Source: Mytilus trossulus (Eukaryota; Mollusca; Bivalvia; Mytilida; Mytilidae). Taken from it: a stretch of 64,000 nt of DNA. The stretch lies in assembly GCF_036588685.1 (NCBI RefSeq), contig NC_086383.1, forward strand, positions 55,049,448-55,113,447. Reading direction: 5' to 3'. Position 1 is the stretch's first letter. The number at the start of each line of letters is the position of its first letter. The notes under the pieces were generated by a model. It saw only the letters and a program-made list of their open reading frames with translations. It was not told the DNA's origin and did not search any database. The position numbers and the translations under genes were made by a program. Below, piece by piece: positions 22,065 to 33,035 of this stretch.

Positions 22065-22822
22065 ACTCGTTAACCGGATTTTAGGGACAAAAATGTCGGT
22101 TATTGATTGGGGATGTACGGCGACAGGGCGGGCGGCAATCAAATGTTGTCCGTGCATTAACTCATGAACCGTTCAACCAAAGCTTTTAAAATACTGATAA
22201 CTAAATGGGGGTCAAGTTCAATAATGGCAAATTTGACTTTTACCGTTCAGGAGTTATGGTTCTTTAATGATGGAAAAATGGAGTTTCCAGTCGTGTCCGT
22301 GCATTAACTCATGAACAGTTCAACCAAAGCTTTTAAAATTTTAATATGTTGTTACTGACAACTAAATGAAGGTCAAGTTCAATAATGGCGATTTTGACTT
22401 TTACTGTTCAGGAGTTATGGTTCTTGAAAGATACAATATTGAAGTTTCCAGTCGTGTCCATGCATTTACACATGAACTGTTCTACCAAATCTTCCCAAAT
22501 TTTAATATGTTATTATTGATGACAAAATGAAAGTCAAGTTCAATAATGACGATTTTGACTTTTACCGTTTAGGAGTTATGGTTCTTGAAAGAATGTGAAA
22601 TGGCATTTCCATTCAAGTGGTTGCATTTACTCATGAACCATTCCATCTAAGCTTTTCAAATTTTAATATGTTGATACTGATGACAAAGTGAAGGTCAAAT
22701 TTGATACTGACAATTTTCACTTTCACCGTCCATCAGTTATGGTTCTTCTGATATTAGCAGGACAAAAATAAATGATAATAAATCCGGTTTGCTGTCGTTG
22801 TGACAGCCAGCCTCTTGTTTTA
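22065..22822 (+). mobile_element. Helentron/pearl-like element with tandem core, crossing the inner end of the left arm
   Basis: It starts near GTTAACCGGATTTTAGGGAC. Four to five tandem units of about 115-150 bp follow (CATGAACCGTTCAACCAAAG ... GAGTTATGGTTCTT). It ends with a hairpin GCTGTC-GTTGT-GACAGC (22790-22806) and CCTCTTGTT. A tandem core with a 3' hairpin is typical of non-autonomous Helentron-type elements. The arm identity stops at 22723, inside this element: the left side has the complete 3' end, and the right copy (29012-29660) is cut off. Confidence 0.6.
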
Positions 22823-22899
22823 GATTATTATCTTGAATTCTCTAAGGATTGATATTCAGTCCAACCAAGGAAAGCCAAGCTCTCAAAACAGAATTTAGG

Positions 22900-23027
22900 T
22901 TAGTGCATTTGCTACATGCCTCCATAGTACATTAGTGCATTTGCTACATGCCTCCATAGTACATTAGTGCATTTGCTACATGCCTCCATAGTACATTAGT
23001 GCATTTGCTACATGCTTTCTAAGTACG
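22900..23027 (+). repeat. Four-copy 32-bp tandem repeat
   Basis: TTAGTGCATTTGCTACATGC plus CTCCATAGTACA is repeated three times without change (from 22900, 22932 and 22964). A fourth, diverged copy follows at 22996. The near-perfect identity points to recent expansion. Confidence 0.9.
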
Positions 23028-23259
23028 AGTTTGAAGATATTGAATGCTCCATTTCTGATTACCTTTGGCATGTGATAATAAAAGTTGTACTTTGTTAATT
23101 AAATTATATATTGTTTTCAGTTTTTGGTTTTCATTCACTTAGATATATTTTAGCGCATCACATTTGGCATCAGTCATTTCTATTACATCAGTTTACAAAC
23201 TAGAACTAGTATCTCAATTGTTTGTAAAACAATTGAAAGGTCTTTCCTGTTAAAGTGAT

Positions 23260-23635
23260 GTTTTCGTAATGTACTTTGTACGACCTTTCGTTTGATATAC
23301 GACAAGCATACCTTCTAAAACTTTTCGCTTATAACACTTAATGGTCTCATCCGCCTAATTTTTTTTAGATCGGAAGTATGATATATGTAACATAGAGTAT
23401 ATGAGCTTTCATTTGATATGCGACAACTCCATGTTCTAGAAAGTTTGATTTTTGCACTTAATAACCCTATTCAACTTATTTTTGGAGGTTGGGAATTTGA
23501 TATTTCATATGTTCATATCATGACCTTTCATTTGATATACAACAACCCTATCTTAAAAGAAAATGTATTGTTTGCACTCAATAACCCCATTGGCCAAGTA
23601 ATTTCAGAGGAAAAGATTCTTCAATGTTAAGGTCC
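23260..23635 (+). repeat. Degenerate direct repeats in the spacer
   Basis: Three copies spaced about 125 bp share CGACCTTTCGTTTGATATACGAC-like sequence, then CTTCTA(A/G)AA and TTGCACTTAATAACCC. A 70-codon frame here is just the repeat read through, not a gene. Confidence 0.6.
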
Positions 23636-24924
23636 TGTTATGTTTTGATATGTTACATGTATGTTGTCAACAATTTTTGTTTAGAAACGAACTTACTGGA
23701 CTAACATTTTAAAGCAAGTGATCCAAGGACCATTGTGACTAAGTTTCAAAAAAGATCTTTGAAGTATTTTTCCTTATTAAAGGTCCATTGTTAAACTAAG
23801 TTCCATGATATATGATATGTACTGGAACGGACCTTGACCTGTCGAACACAATTTTCAAATGGTACCATTTAAGAGTCGTTGAGACCAAGTATGGTTCTAA
23901 TTGACCATTTAGTTCCAGAGGGAAACAATTGTGAAAGTTTTACCATAGGTTTAAATGTTAAACTCTGTTAACAGCTGTTGGTCATCTTGGAAAATATCTT
24001 TGAATGTTTCCTATAGTGTCGAATGTTTTAATGTTTCCCTCTTGCGGTAATCTTGGATGGTACCATAAACTGCTGACATAATTTAATCAAAGCACTGTAA
24101 GCGCTGTAGGCAGTTAACCAAAAACCAAGCCAAACATAATTATAAAAACTGTGGCAATGTTGCTTCAATTTTTTTAAAGATTTTTTTAAAATGAACAAAC
24201 ATTAGACAGTCATATATTGTACATTTATGTTCATTTAATGAATTAATCATTAAGGCAAATAATTAATATGTTGTCAAAGTTTTAAAAGCATCGCATATAT
24301 CAAGTATATTTTTTTCATGGTAATGAGTCTGCAGTGGTACAAGTTTGCAATGATTGTAGTTCTTCTAGTTGATAGTTAACGTTGGTATAAGTTGACTGTT
24401 AGTAGTTCAAGTTGCCTTCAGTAAGAGCTTGTAAAAGTAGGAATGGACTTGCTTCCCTTGAAAGAAAACTGAGTGTGTGTTCAACAGTACAAAAGTTATG
24501 AGACACAAATTAGACAAATGTTTACTACTACAAGGATCAAAGGTGAGGTCTGACTAACCTCTCCATAGTAAATGTTAATGTCCCCCACCTTCACCCCAAG
24601 TTTATGATGTCTGAGTTTGGAATAAAATGGCAGGTAATTATAAAAACAGTTGGTCAAACATTCTTGGGCTTGAAAGATATGTTTTCTTAATAATGAGCCA
24701 TATGAAAATGCAAATTTTTATAGGACCAGTAATAATTCAAATTATAATTAAGGGAAATTCTTTAAACCTACTAATTATTTTCCATCAATAAAATTTTACA
24801 ATTATCAAAAAAAATATTGTTACATAATGCTGTTATGAAGTCTTCCAAACAAAACTTCAATAATTATTCATTCCTATGGTCACCGAAAATTGGGCAAGAT
24901 CTAGTACACGTTGGTTAGGTCTAT

Positions 24925-25240
24925 CAAAGTGACATAGATATAGGACGATATGGTGTGACTGCTAATGAGACAACGCTCCATCCAAATAACAATTTCAAAA
25001 AAGTAAATCAGTATAGGTCAATGTACGGCCTTCAACACGGATCCTTGGCTCACACCAAACAACAAGCTATAAAGGGCCCCAAAATTACTAGTGTTAAACC
25101 ATTCAAACGGGAAAACCAACGGTCTAACCTATAAAAAAAACGAGAAACGAGAAACACGTATAAATTACATAAACAAACGGCAACTACTGTACATCAGATT
25201 CCTGACTTAGGACAGGTGCAAACATTTGCAGCGGGAATAA
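24925..25240 (+). repeat. Dispersed mussel repeat, longest copy in the window
   Basis: About 310 bp in the full block order: GATATGGTGTGACTGCTAAT, GAGACAACGCTCCATCC, TACGGCCTTCAACACGG, CAAGCTATAAAGGGCCCCAA, ACCATTCAAACGGGAAAAC, AACAAACGGCAACTACTG and CTGACTTAGGACAGGTGC. It is used here as the reference for the fragments listed elsewhere. It is non-coding. Confidence 0.75.
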
Positions 25241-25394
25241 ACGTTTTAATGGATCCAAACCTTCTCCCTTTTTCAGAAACAATAGCATAACATCACAACA
25301 AAGAAAGACATGCATATGTGACGCCTATGAGATTGACATTGTATGTCATTCAATCTTTTTGAAATGACAAACAGGAATGAATATGATTTAGTTT

Positions 25395-25850
25395 AGGAGT
25401 TGGTTTTTCAATCTTTTACAAGTTCTCAAAACACACACAAGAGGGGATGGGGTGACCCTAGGGACTGCCCTTATATTTCATTTAATGTTTTTGTATCTTG
25501 TCCCATACATGCATATATATGGTTTGGGGTGGGGATCTCAATCGTTATCAAGTTTTCAAACAGGAGGGGTGGGATGATCCTAGTATATTTCATTTGATTT
25601 GTTATGTTGTCCAATACATTGATATATATGGTTGAGGAAGCATTATTTGAAACATCAGTGACTAGCAGACTTATAATCCAGATGAAATAAAGTGGAAAAT
25701 TTTGGATATAAATTTCTGTTTCTAAGTTATCAAACAGGAGTTTGTAGGGTGACCCTAAGGACTCTCCCTATATTTCATTTGATTAGTTCTCAATCATGAA
25801 TATATATGGTTTAATTTAAAGGTGGGGATCTCGACTGTTTCGATTCGGGG
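25395..25850 (+). repeat. Three degenerate repeats of about 170 bp in the spacer
   Basis: Each copy has a CAAACAGGAG or GAGGGG(A/T)GGG(A/T)TGA(C/T)CCTA segment, then TATATTTCATTTGATT, then a CATATATATGGTTT segment. They read as an old tandem array. Confidence 0.55.
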
Positions 25851-27650
25851 GATAATAAACAACATAAGGAATCCTAATGTGCTCTACTTCCTATGTGCAA
25901 CTTCAAAACTTTTGGGAAAATCGATCATTTAAGTTTTTTCTGGTCATATCTTTTGTAATTCAGAACGAAAAGTATGAAAAAACTATCCTTTAAGTTATAA
26001 ATAGCATAGTTACCAGCTAGATAAGAACAATGGCAAGTATTTCAGCATTTATTGGGTAGAACACAAATCCAGGGTGCTTGCATAAAGCAGCTTAACTGCA
26101 TAAAAAGGTTACATTCCAAGGACCACCATGATCAATTTTGATCCTTATTGGCCAAATACTTTCAGCTATCTTAGCTTGTGTTTCCCTTTTAAGTTCAAAT
26201 GTTCAATTAAGATCTGTGGCATGTTGTTAACCATCTTGGATCGGACCCGAACCTTCTGGATACCCATTTTGACCATGTTTGGTTACAATTTGGCAAGTAG
26301 TTTCATAGACTTTCCTTATGGTCCAATGTTTAACTATGTTCCATGCTGGCAGTAATCTTATAGATTGAACCTACCAGACACAATTTTTAAAGGGCGCCAT
26401 CCGTAAATAGTTGTGATAGAGTTTGGTTCTAATTGGCATAGGAAGGAACAGATCTCACAATTCATGCCATACCAATATGCAACCACAAAAACTGTTTGAG
26501 GCCATATAAAATGAAGTCCACGATAAAGAGGAAGTGAATGTTTAATTGCTCTCTGATTGCACCCAGGGTATGGCATTAATACATAATGAATTGTCCATCA
26601 GGATTCAAAGATGGGTAGTTGCTGAGAACAATGTGATCAATATTTGGTGAAGTCATCACTTTATTAATTCCACCCAAACTATGAATTTACCAAGTCAAAC
26701 TGAACTGCCGCATCGTTAGCTAATAGCTGTTATTTACCAGTTCTTCATATTTTTGGCATTAATTTAGCTGTTCTTAGCATTCCATATAATACCAGTTTGA
26801 AAAAACTGCCTAATTTGACCATTTCTTAGCAGTCATGGTACCTTTTAGAGTGTTGTCAATTGGACAACAGTTATGACAGCAGTTCCATATCAGTTAGATA
26901 GCTGATTGGATTTTAATCTTTGTTATAAAAATGCTTGGACCTGACTTGTGTTTTCAGCTTGAAAGTAAACCTTCATTTGAATGATCAAATGTGCATTTTT
27001 GGCTCCAAACTGTGTGTAAATTCTTGCTAGTGAAAAACTATTTTTGTCAATTACAAATTATAATTTAGGCTAAATGGAATGCATTCACAAACCCACAGTA
27101 CAGTAAGTTGAAGTTACAGTTAATGCATGTGTATATTCTGACATAAATTTGTAGGGGAAAACAGAAATCACACAGACAGCCCAAAAAGGGGGGATAGTGG
27201 TTTATTCAAATAGAATAGTTGATGTTGACAGGAATGTAATAAACTAATATCATATACTTGCAGTGCAAGATGTTATTTGAAAATGAAGATACGACTATTT
27301 TAATATGATTTTGTTAAAAAACAAAAATACATCATATTCATTATTCAAGACTTGAAAAACGGGGAGGGAGTATTAGGTAAACATAGGCTGCAAATAGCCG
27401 ATTGGTTATGGTTAATATTGACCAAACAATCCATTTTATGAGTTTGACTGTCCTTCTGGTATCTTTCGTCCCTCTTTTAATGAAGTTGATGTATGTTACT
27501 GAAGTTTGTTTCCAAAATTGGAAACATAATTTTGGAAACATAATACAATGTTTTACATATTACATAACATTATTATTACGTGTATTAATTTTTTTTGGTT
27601 TAAATCCAAAAGAGAAAGAGAATTAATATAGTTTCACCACTGCAACAAGT

Positions 27651-27748
27651 GTGTTGCAATATTTCTCCACTGGAGATATTTTAAGTACTAGGCTTTCTTA
27701 GTTTTTTTTAAATTTTACTGTGGAGAATGGAGAAATATTGTAATACAC
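27651..27748. repeat. Imperfect inverted repeat in the spacer
   Basis: GTGTTGCAATATTTCTCCACT is answered by TGGAGAAATATTGTAATACAC about 45 bp later. It could form a hairpin or be a small MITE, but I see no clear flanking duplication. Confidence 0.5.
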
Positions 27749-28424
27749 GAGTTATTAGTGTTGATCATGAAATCTGTTTCTCTGATGTACAGCTTAGAAA
27801 ATCAACTTAGCACTTTGTATGAATATGCATTATTGATAGCTGTTAGTATACCAGTTCTCATGAATATTCAGTGCTGACATCAGTTTTTTGGGGTACATGT
27901 ATCTCATTTAAAATTTTCGTCACAAAAACCTGCTAATAATTGTGAAGGCTAAATAAACTGCTATGAAATGCCTATTATGCAAACTAGCCATTGCCTTGAA
28001 TTTGTCAACTGTGAATGCTAATGAACTGCTGTCATTAGTTAGAACTGTGAATGCTAATAAACTGCTGTCCACTTTGACTTGGGTTATCAAAACATTCAAG
28101 TATTCATTTTAAAAAGTTGAATATACTTGACTTTATACTTCATCTGGGCACTGATTGAGTCAAAATTAACAATGAAACAGATGTTATTAGTATCTGTTAT
28201 TCTTGTATCTTTCTTTGTAAACGCATTTTGAATGTTCAGTTATGTATTGGTTTATTAGGACCCAGCTACAAAATGTGGCTGATGCCTTATAGTGATCAGG
28301 TCGTCCAGACATAACACAGTGTCCAGGCTGTGCCTCTTTATATAATTGGCATTACAGTACTGCAACTGATCTCAAAAGAGACGCTTAGTTAAAAGTTTAA
28401 TATTCATTTATTTTTTTAAGTAAA

Positions 28425-28625
28425 TAAGGCCGTTAGTTTTCTCGTTTGAATTGTTTTACCGGTCTTATCGTGGCCTTTTTTAGCTGACTATGCGGTATGG
28501 GCTTTGCTCATTGTTGAAGGCCGTACGATGACCTATAGTTGTTAATGTTTGGGTCATTTTTGTGGATATTTATAGTTGCCTCATTGGCAATCATACCACA
28601 TCTTCTTTTTTATAATATAACAGTT
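28425..28625 (-). repeat. Dispersed mussel repeat
   Basis: The minus strand has AAGAAGATGTGGTATGATTG, CCAATGAGGCAACT, the CGTACGGCCTTCAACAATGA block, and CATACCGCATAGTCAGCTAA. It has the same family and block order as the 24.9-kb copy but the opposite orientation. Confidence 0.75.
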
Positions 28626-29894
28626 CCGGAATAAAACACGGCTGCAAATTGTTTTAAATGATAGACTAGTATATAGATTTAAATTTCTTTCTGTTCATAA
28701 AAAGTTTTGTGGTCACATTTTTGTATTTTAGCACTTTTAATTGGGTATACACCTCAATTTACGGTGTTAGTAGTCACCTTTAAATCCCAAAACCAAAATC
28801 ATTTTGTTATTTATTGACTCTTTTTATTGAAATTTTCGATGCACATAAAATCAAGGATCATTGGACTGATGAAGACATAAATTTAATACCATCCTCGAGT
28901 AAAACTCTCAAACTTAAAGTTGGCAGTTTCTAAGATGGAAATTTAACGCATTTGTTTTTGGAAAACAAGAAAATATATGATTTAAAAGTAATATTTGACG
29001 TTTCAGAGGACAAAGTGAAAATTGTCAGTATCAAATTTGACCTTCACTTTGTCATCAGTATCAACATATTAAAATTTGAAAAGCTTAGATGGAATGGTTC
29101 ATGAGTAAATGCAACCACTTGAATGGAAATGCCATTTCACATTCTTTCAAGAACCATAACTCCTAAACGGTAAAAGTCAAAATCGTCATTATTGAACTTG
29201 ACCTTCATTTTGTCATCAATAATAACATATTAAAATTTGGGAAGATTTGGTAGAACAGTTCATGTGTAAATGCATGGACACGACTGGAAACTTCAATATT
29301 GTATCTTTCAAGAACCATAACTCCTGAACAGTAAAAGTCAAAATCGCCATTATTGAACTTGACCTTCATTTAGTTGTCAGTAACAACATATTAAAATTTT
29401 AAAAGCTTTGGTTGAACTGTTCATGAGTTAATGCACGGACACGACTGGAAACTCCATTTTTCCATCATTTAAGAACCATAACTCCTGAACGGTAAAAGTC
29501 AAATTCGCCATTATTGAACTTGACCCCCATTTAGTTATCAGTATTTTAAAAGCTTTGGTTGAACGGTTCATGAGTTAATGCACGGACAACATTTGATTGC
29601 CGCCCGCCCTGTCGCCGTACATCCCCAATCAATAACCGACATTTTTGTCCCTAAAATCCGGTTACCGAGGTGCAAATATTAAACTTTACAATATAAATAG
29701 ATATCCTTTACCAATGAATTCAAATAGCAAAAGCTATGCTATTTAACAAATATATAGCGAATAAGCTTCATCTAAATTATCAAATAAAGAAATATGAAAT
29801 TTATAGTTTTAAACAAGGGAAATAATGATGACATAATAATCCTAACTGCCACACTTGTATGAAATGCATTCAAATATCTTCTCTGAACTTACTT

Positions 29895-29975
29895 ATAAAA
29901 AAGAAGATGTGGTATGATTGCCAATGAGACAACTATCCACAAAAGACCAAAATGACATAAACATTAACAATTATA
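29895..29975 (+). repeat. Dispersed mussel repeat, right arm
   Basis: AAGAAGATGTGGTATGATTG then CCAATGAGACAACTATCCAC, the mirror of 21725-21805. The repeat entered the element before the arms were duplicated, or was copied between them. Confidence 0.75.
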
Positions 29976-31784
29976 GGAACCAAACTTGTTTACATTGGTT
30001 CTTGTATTGATTCTTTTTAAACGATCTGGCATAGCGGGAACATAGTTTAACAGTTGCTCAAAACAACCAATTGGAACAAAACCTAGTTCCCTTTGCAAAT
30101 TGTTTCCGGCCGGTTTTGGTTTGATCCAAGGCCTCCGAGGGGAACAACGATTTCACATTGGACCCTGTAGGAGATAGTTTTAAATATTTGATGTTGAAAT
30201 TACCGTTTTTGAGAAACACAAGGCCAAAAGGGGTGAACCAAGAACTAATTGGAAATCAATTTTTTTTTTGTCCGATTTTGATGAAGATGTTTGGAACAGA
30301 AATCATATGAAGGTATTTTAATGGATTATGTAATTTGTTGGCGGTTTTGAAAACTGAGAAGAGTACCAAAAAGGATCTAGACTGAAAATGCTTCAACTTG
30401 ATGAAACGAAAAATGTTGTTCGACATGTGTATACTTTATAGATTTATATTTTTATTTTGTAGATTTCATACATTGTGTTTTACTTAATTTTTTAAGTTTT
30501 TTGTTTATCGTTTCCAACAAACAAGAGGCCCAAATCGGGTCTAGAGATGTGATTGGCCCTTTCGGGGCGATTGAATTAGATGGAGTCTAGCAATTTAATA
30601 TGTCTACATTTACTTTGTGTCAACACTTACCCGAATGTACCCTTTATACGGTCGTTACTTGCTACGCTCTACGGAGCACATTTTTACACAGAATTTATAG
30701 AACTAATTGCAAACAAACTACTAGTAAATCCTTACAATAAATATATCTGTCAGGTATGTCTCCAATCGTAGATGGCCGCCCGCGGAAAACGTAGTGTAAG
30801 TGCATCTTATTTGGAAATGCATAGAAAGATCTTCTACTTAGAAACTACTAAGCAAATTGAAGCAAAACTTATCATTGGATGGCCTTCTAGCAAAATTGTG
30901 TTCGGCAGGACAGGGTACAATCCAACTTGATTGCCAGTGACGAACGTAGTTGAGATTATACCATATGGCGAAATTTATTGAAAGATATTTTCTAAAAGTA
31001 CCGTGCAAATTACAATGAAACTTGGTCACAATGATCTTTTAAAATGCACAGGCAAACTATGTCTGGTAGGTTCAAGACTATAACCCAAGATTGCAGGAAT
31101 TACTAACAACATAGTTTAACATTGGACCCTGAGCTGAGGGCCAGGGGGATCAAAGATCTTAAACAAAACTACTGAGACCAAACTTGATAACATTTGTTTT
31201 TGTATGAACACTTTTCAAGCAGTGCTATATCCATCCTTGATGGGCAATAACGGGGAACATACCTATTATATCGGGGTCTAAATTGGGCTGGCTTATGTAG
31301 CCACGGTTGATGTGAGCGATACAGCCTCTTAAAAGTCTTTTGTTTCATATCCTAAAGTATTGGCACAAAAAGTTTGTCATTAAACTAGATCCTTGAGTAC
31401 AAGAAAGTAGAAACAAAACCATTCAAACGAATGCGATCAACATAGGAATATCATATCCCATTGGCAAACTTTTTTGTGCCGAGACCAGGCGTTACAAATC
31501 AGGCATGAGCTTTGTGTCAACACTTGCCCTACTGTTTGTTCCCTTGATAAATGTGATCGTATCATGCTGCACTAGGCGTAGAGAGTATTTTCTTTTATAT
31601 TTACCATAATCAACAACAAAAAATCTGGACCAAGAAACAGTATATAGTAACTCATAGTAATTTTGTTTGATTTAATTCTTTTATGGTAAAACCAAATATC
31701 AAACCTACTTATATTATATATATAATTAATTTCTAAAAATATGTTTGAAAAATCATTATTGTATAAAAAATGTATAGCAAATGT

Positions 31785-33035
31785 TCAATTCGGTAAGGCA
31801 GCAATCAATGTCCGAAACAATAGCTCTGCGTCATCGTATGATGTGATGATGGGAAACTGATCTCGTCTGTTTCCAGTAAGCAACTCGACAATGTTAATAA
31901 ATTCATTGCTACAGCCATGCTCTGGAAAGTTCTCTGTATATTCCTCTATGAGATTGTCAATTGTTTGTAAGTTACATGGTAAAGGAAATGAACAGTCTCT
32001 TCCACCAAAGATCTCTGGCTGATAGTATAACATATTTGGAATACCACTTGGTGTTACAACTTCAGCACGTTGTCTTCTTATTCTATGTGAGTTCCAGTTC
32101 TCAGCAAACATGTCCAATTGATGTTGGATAACGGAGAGGAAACAAAATCGAACACATTCTTTATGTACTGGACACGATACATTAAGAAGTCCAGTGTCTT
32201 GGAAATCCTGGAAACGGTTTCTCCAAAACTGGGTGAAACTCGTTTTTAGTGTACCCCAAAGCCTTTCTATTCTTTGATTTGCAACAGATCTGCCGACGAG
32301 AAAAGAATTTTGTCCCGACATTTCATCGTTTTGATTATGTCGCAACGATCTTTGTAAATCCCTCATTATGACGTTTTCTGTTCCTGCATCCGATCGAACA
32401 ACCCTTGGAAGCATCTTTCTTTGTTTGATCCAATTAAGATACCAGTAACCGACATATCTGGGGTTATTGTTGGAGGGACTTGCTATCAACCATAAAAGTT
32501 TACGAGAGTATCCATCGATTGCCCCATGTATAGCTATGCCGTAGGGTTTTAATTTATCGTAACCATCGACATGAATCAGATAGTTTGGTCCTCTATTGTA
32601 GTACACTCTCCTTCGAAGAACTCGACGCGATCTGTTGAGTACACCCTGTTGGTCTATTGTTCTTAAGCAAAGCCTTGCTCTTGATTGTGTGACGCAAAGT
32701 CCAAAGCCTATGTTCAGAGTCCTCCACATATACCTGTATCCAACATTAGACAGGCCATTACGGTGTAAAGCCAGGATTGTCCTTACAACTGTAGGTAATG
32801 GCGACTGGTTGTTACGCCGTCTGATATTTAATCTTCTCTTAAGTCTTTTTAACATGGAACAACTCATGAATGTTCCGTGAACAAACAAAAGAAATCCACA
32901 TATTTGAAGGGACGTGTAGCATAATTGATGATAGTATTGGACTAGTTCAGGCACAGAAGCATCATCGCCTGGGTAAGGTATTCCTGTAACGTCATGATCA
33001 GCAACACAAAGGAGACAACAGAGTAACTGAAACAT
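31785..33035 (-). CDS. DDE integrase-type transposase, right copy
   Basis: Intact 416-codon ORF whose protein is identical to the left copy, including D157, D216, E257 and the basic helix-turn-helix N-terminus. Several 60-base lines compared across the ORF showed no nucleotide difference, although the flanking arm sequence has about one difference per 250 bp. The two genes converge on the spacer, each reading from its outer end inwards. The same acceptor-like sites overlap the first 18 codons. Read-through of both genes into the spacer could give overlapping or double-stranded RNA from the arms; this is an inference. Confidence 0.85.
   Translation of the reverse strand: MFQLLCCLLCVADHDVTGIPYPGDDASVPELVQYYHQLCYTSLQICGFLLFVHGTFMSCSMLKRLKRRLNIRRRNNQSPLPTVVRTILALHRNGLSNVGYRYMWRTLNIGFGLCVTQSRARLCLRTIDQQGVLNRSRRVLRRRVYYNRGPNYLIHVDGYDKLKPYGIAIHGAIDGYSRKLLWLIASPSNNNPRYVGYWYLNWIKQRKMLPRVVRSDAGTENVIMRDLQRSLRHNQNDEMSGQNSFLVGRSVANQRIERLWGTLKTSFTQFWRNRFQDFQDTGLLNVSCPVHKECVRFCFLSVIQHQLDMFAENWNSHRIRRQRAEVVTPSGIPNMLYYQPEIFGGRDCSFPLPCNLQTIDNLIEEYTENFPEHGCSNEFINIVELLTGNRRDQFPIITSYDDAELLFRTLIAALPN

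Larger units (their letters stand above)
16062..22723 (+). repeat. Left giant inverted-repeat arm
   Basis: Outer to inner contents: the terminus; subterminal GTCGAC repeats (16.2-16.45 kb); a candidate 5' exon ending at a GTAAGT donor (16573); decayed repeat sequence (16.78-17.15 kb); degenerate direct repeats (17.6-18.2 kb); the transposase (18661-19911); a Helentron-like repeat (about 20.1-21.2 kb); a short mussel repeat (21.73-21.8 kb); and tandem repeats of about 115-150 bp (22.1-22.72 kb). All of these are mirrored in the right arm. Confidence 0.9.
22724..29011. other. Unique spacer between the inverted arms
   Basis: 6288 bp are present once. No frame over 100 codons was found and no protein was recognised. 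There is no family-B polymerase, packaging ATPase or capsid gene, which argues against a Polinton. It holds repeats only: the Helentron end (to 22822), a 32-bp tandem repeat, degenerate direct repeats at about 23260-23630, related modules at 23640-24060, 25395-25850 and 26100-26460, and two mussel repeats. It may be captured host DNA or the decayed body of the element. Confidence 0.7.
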
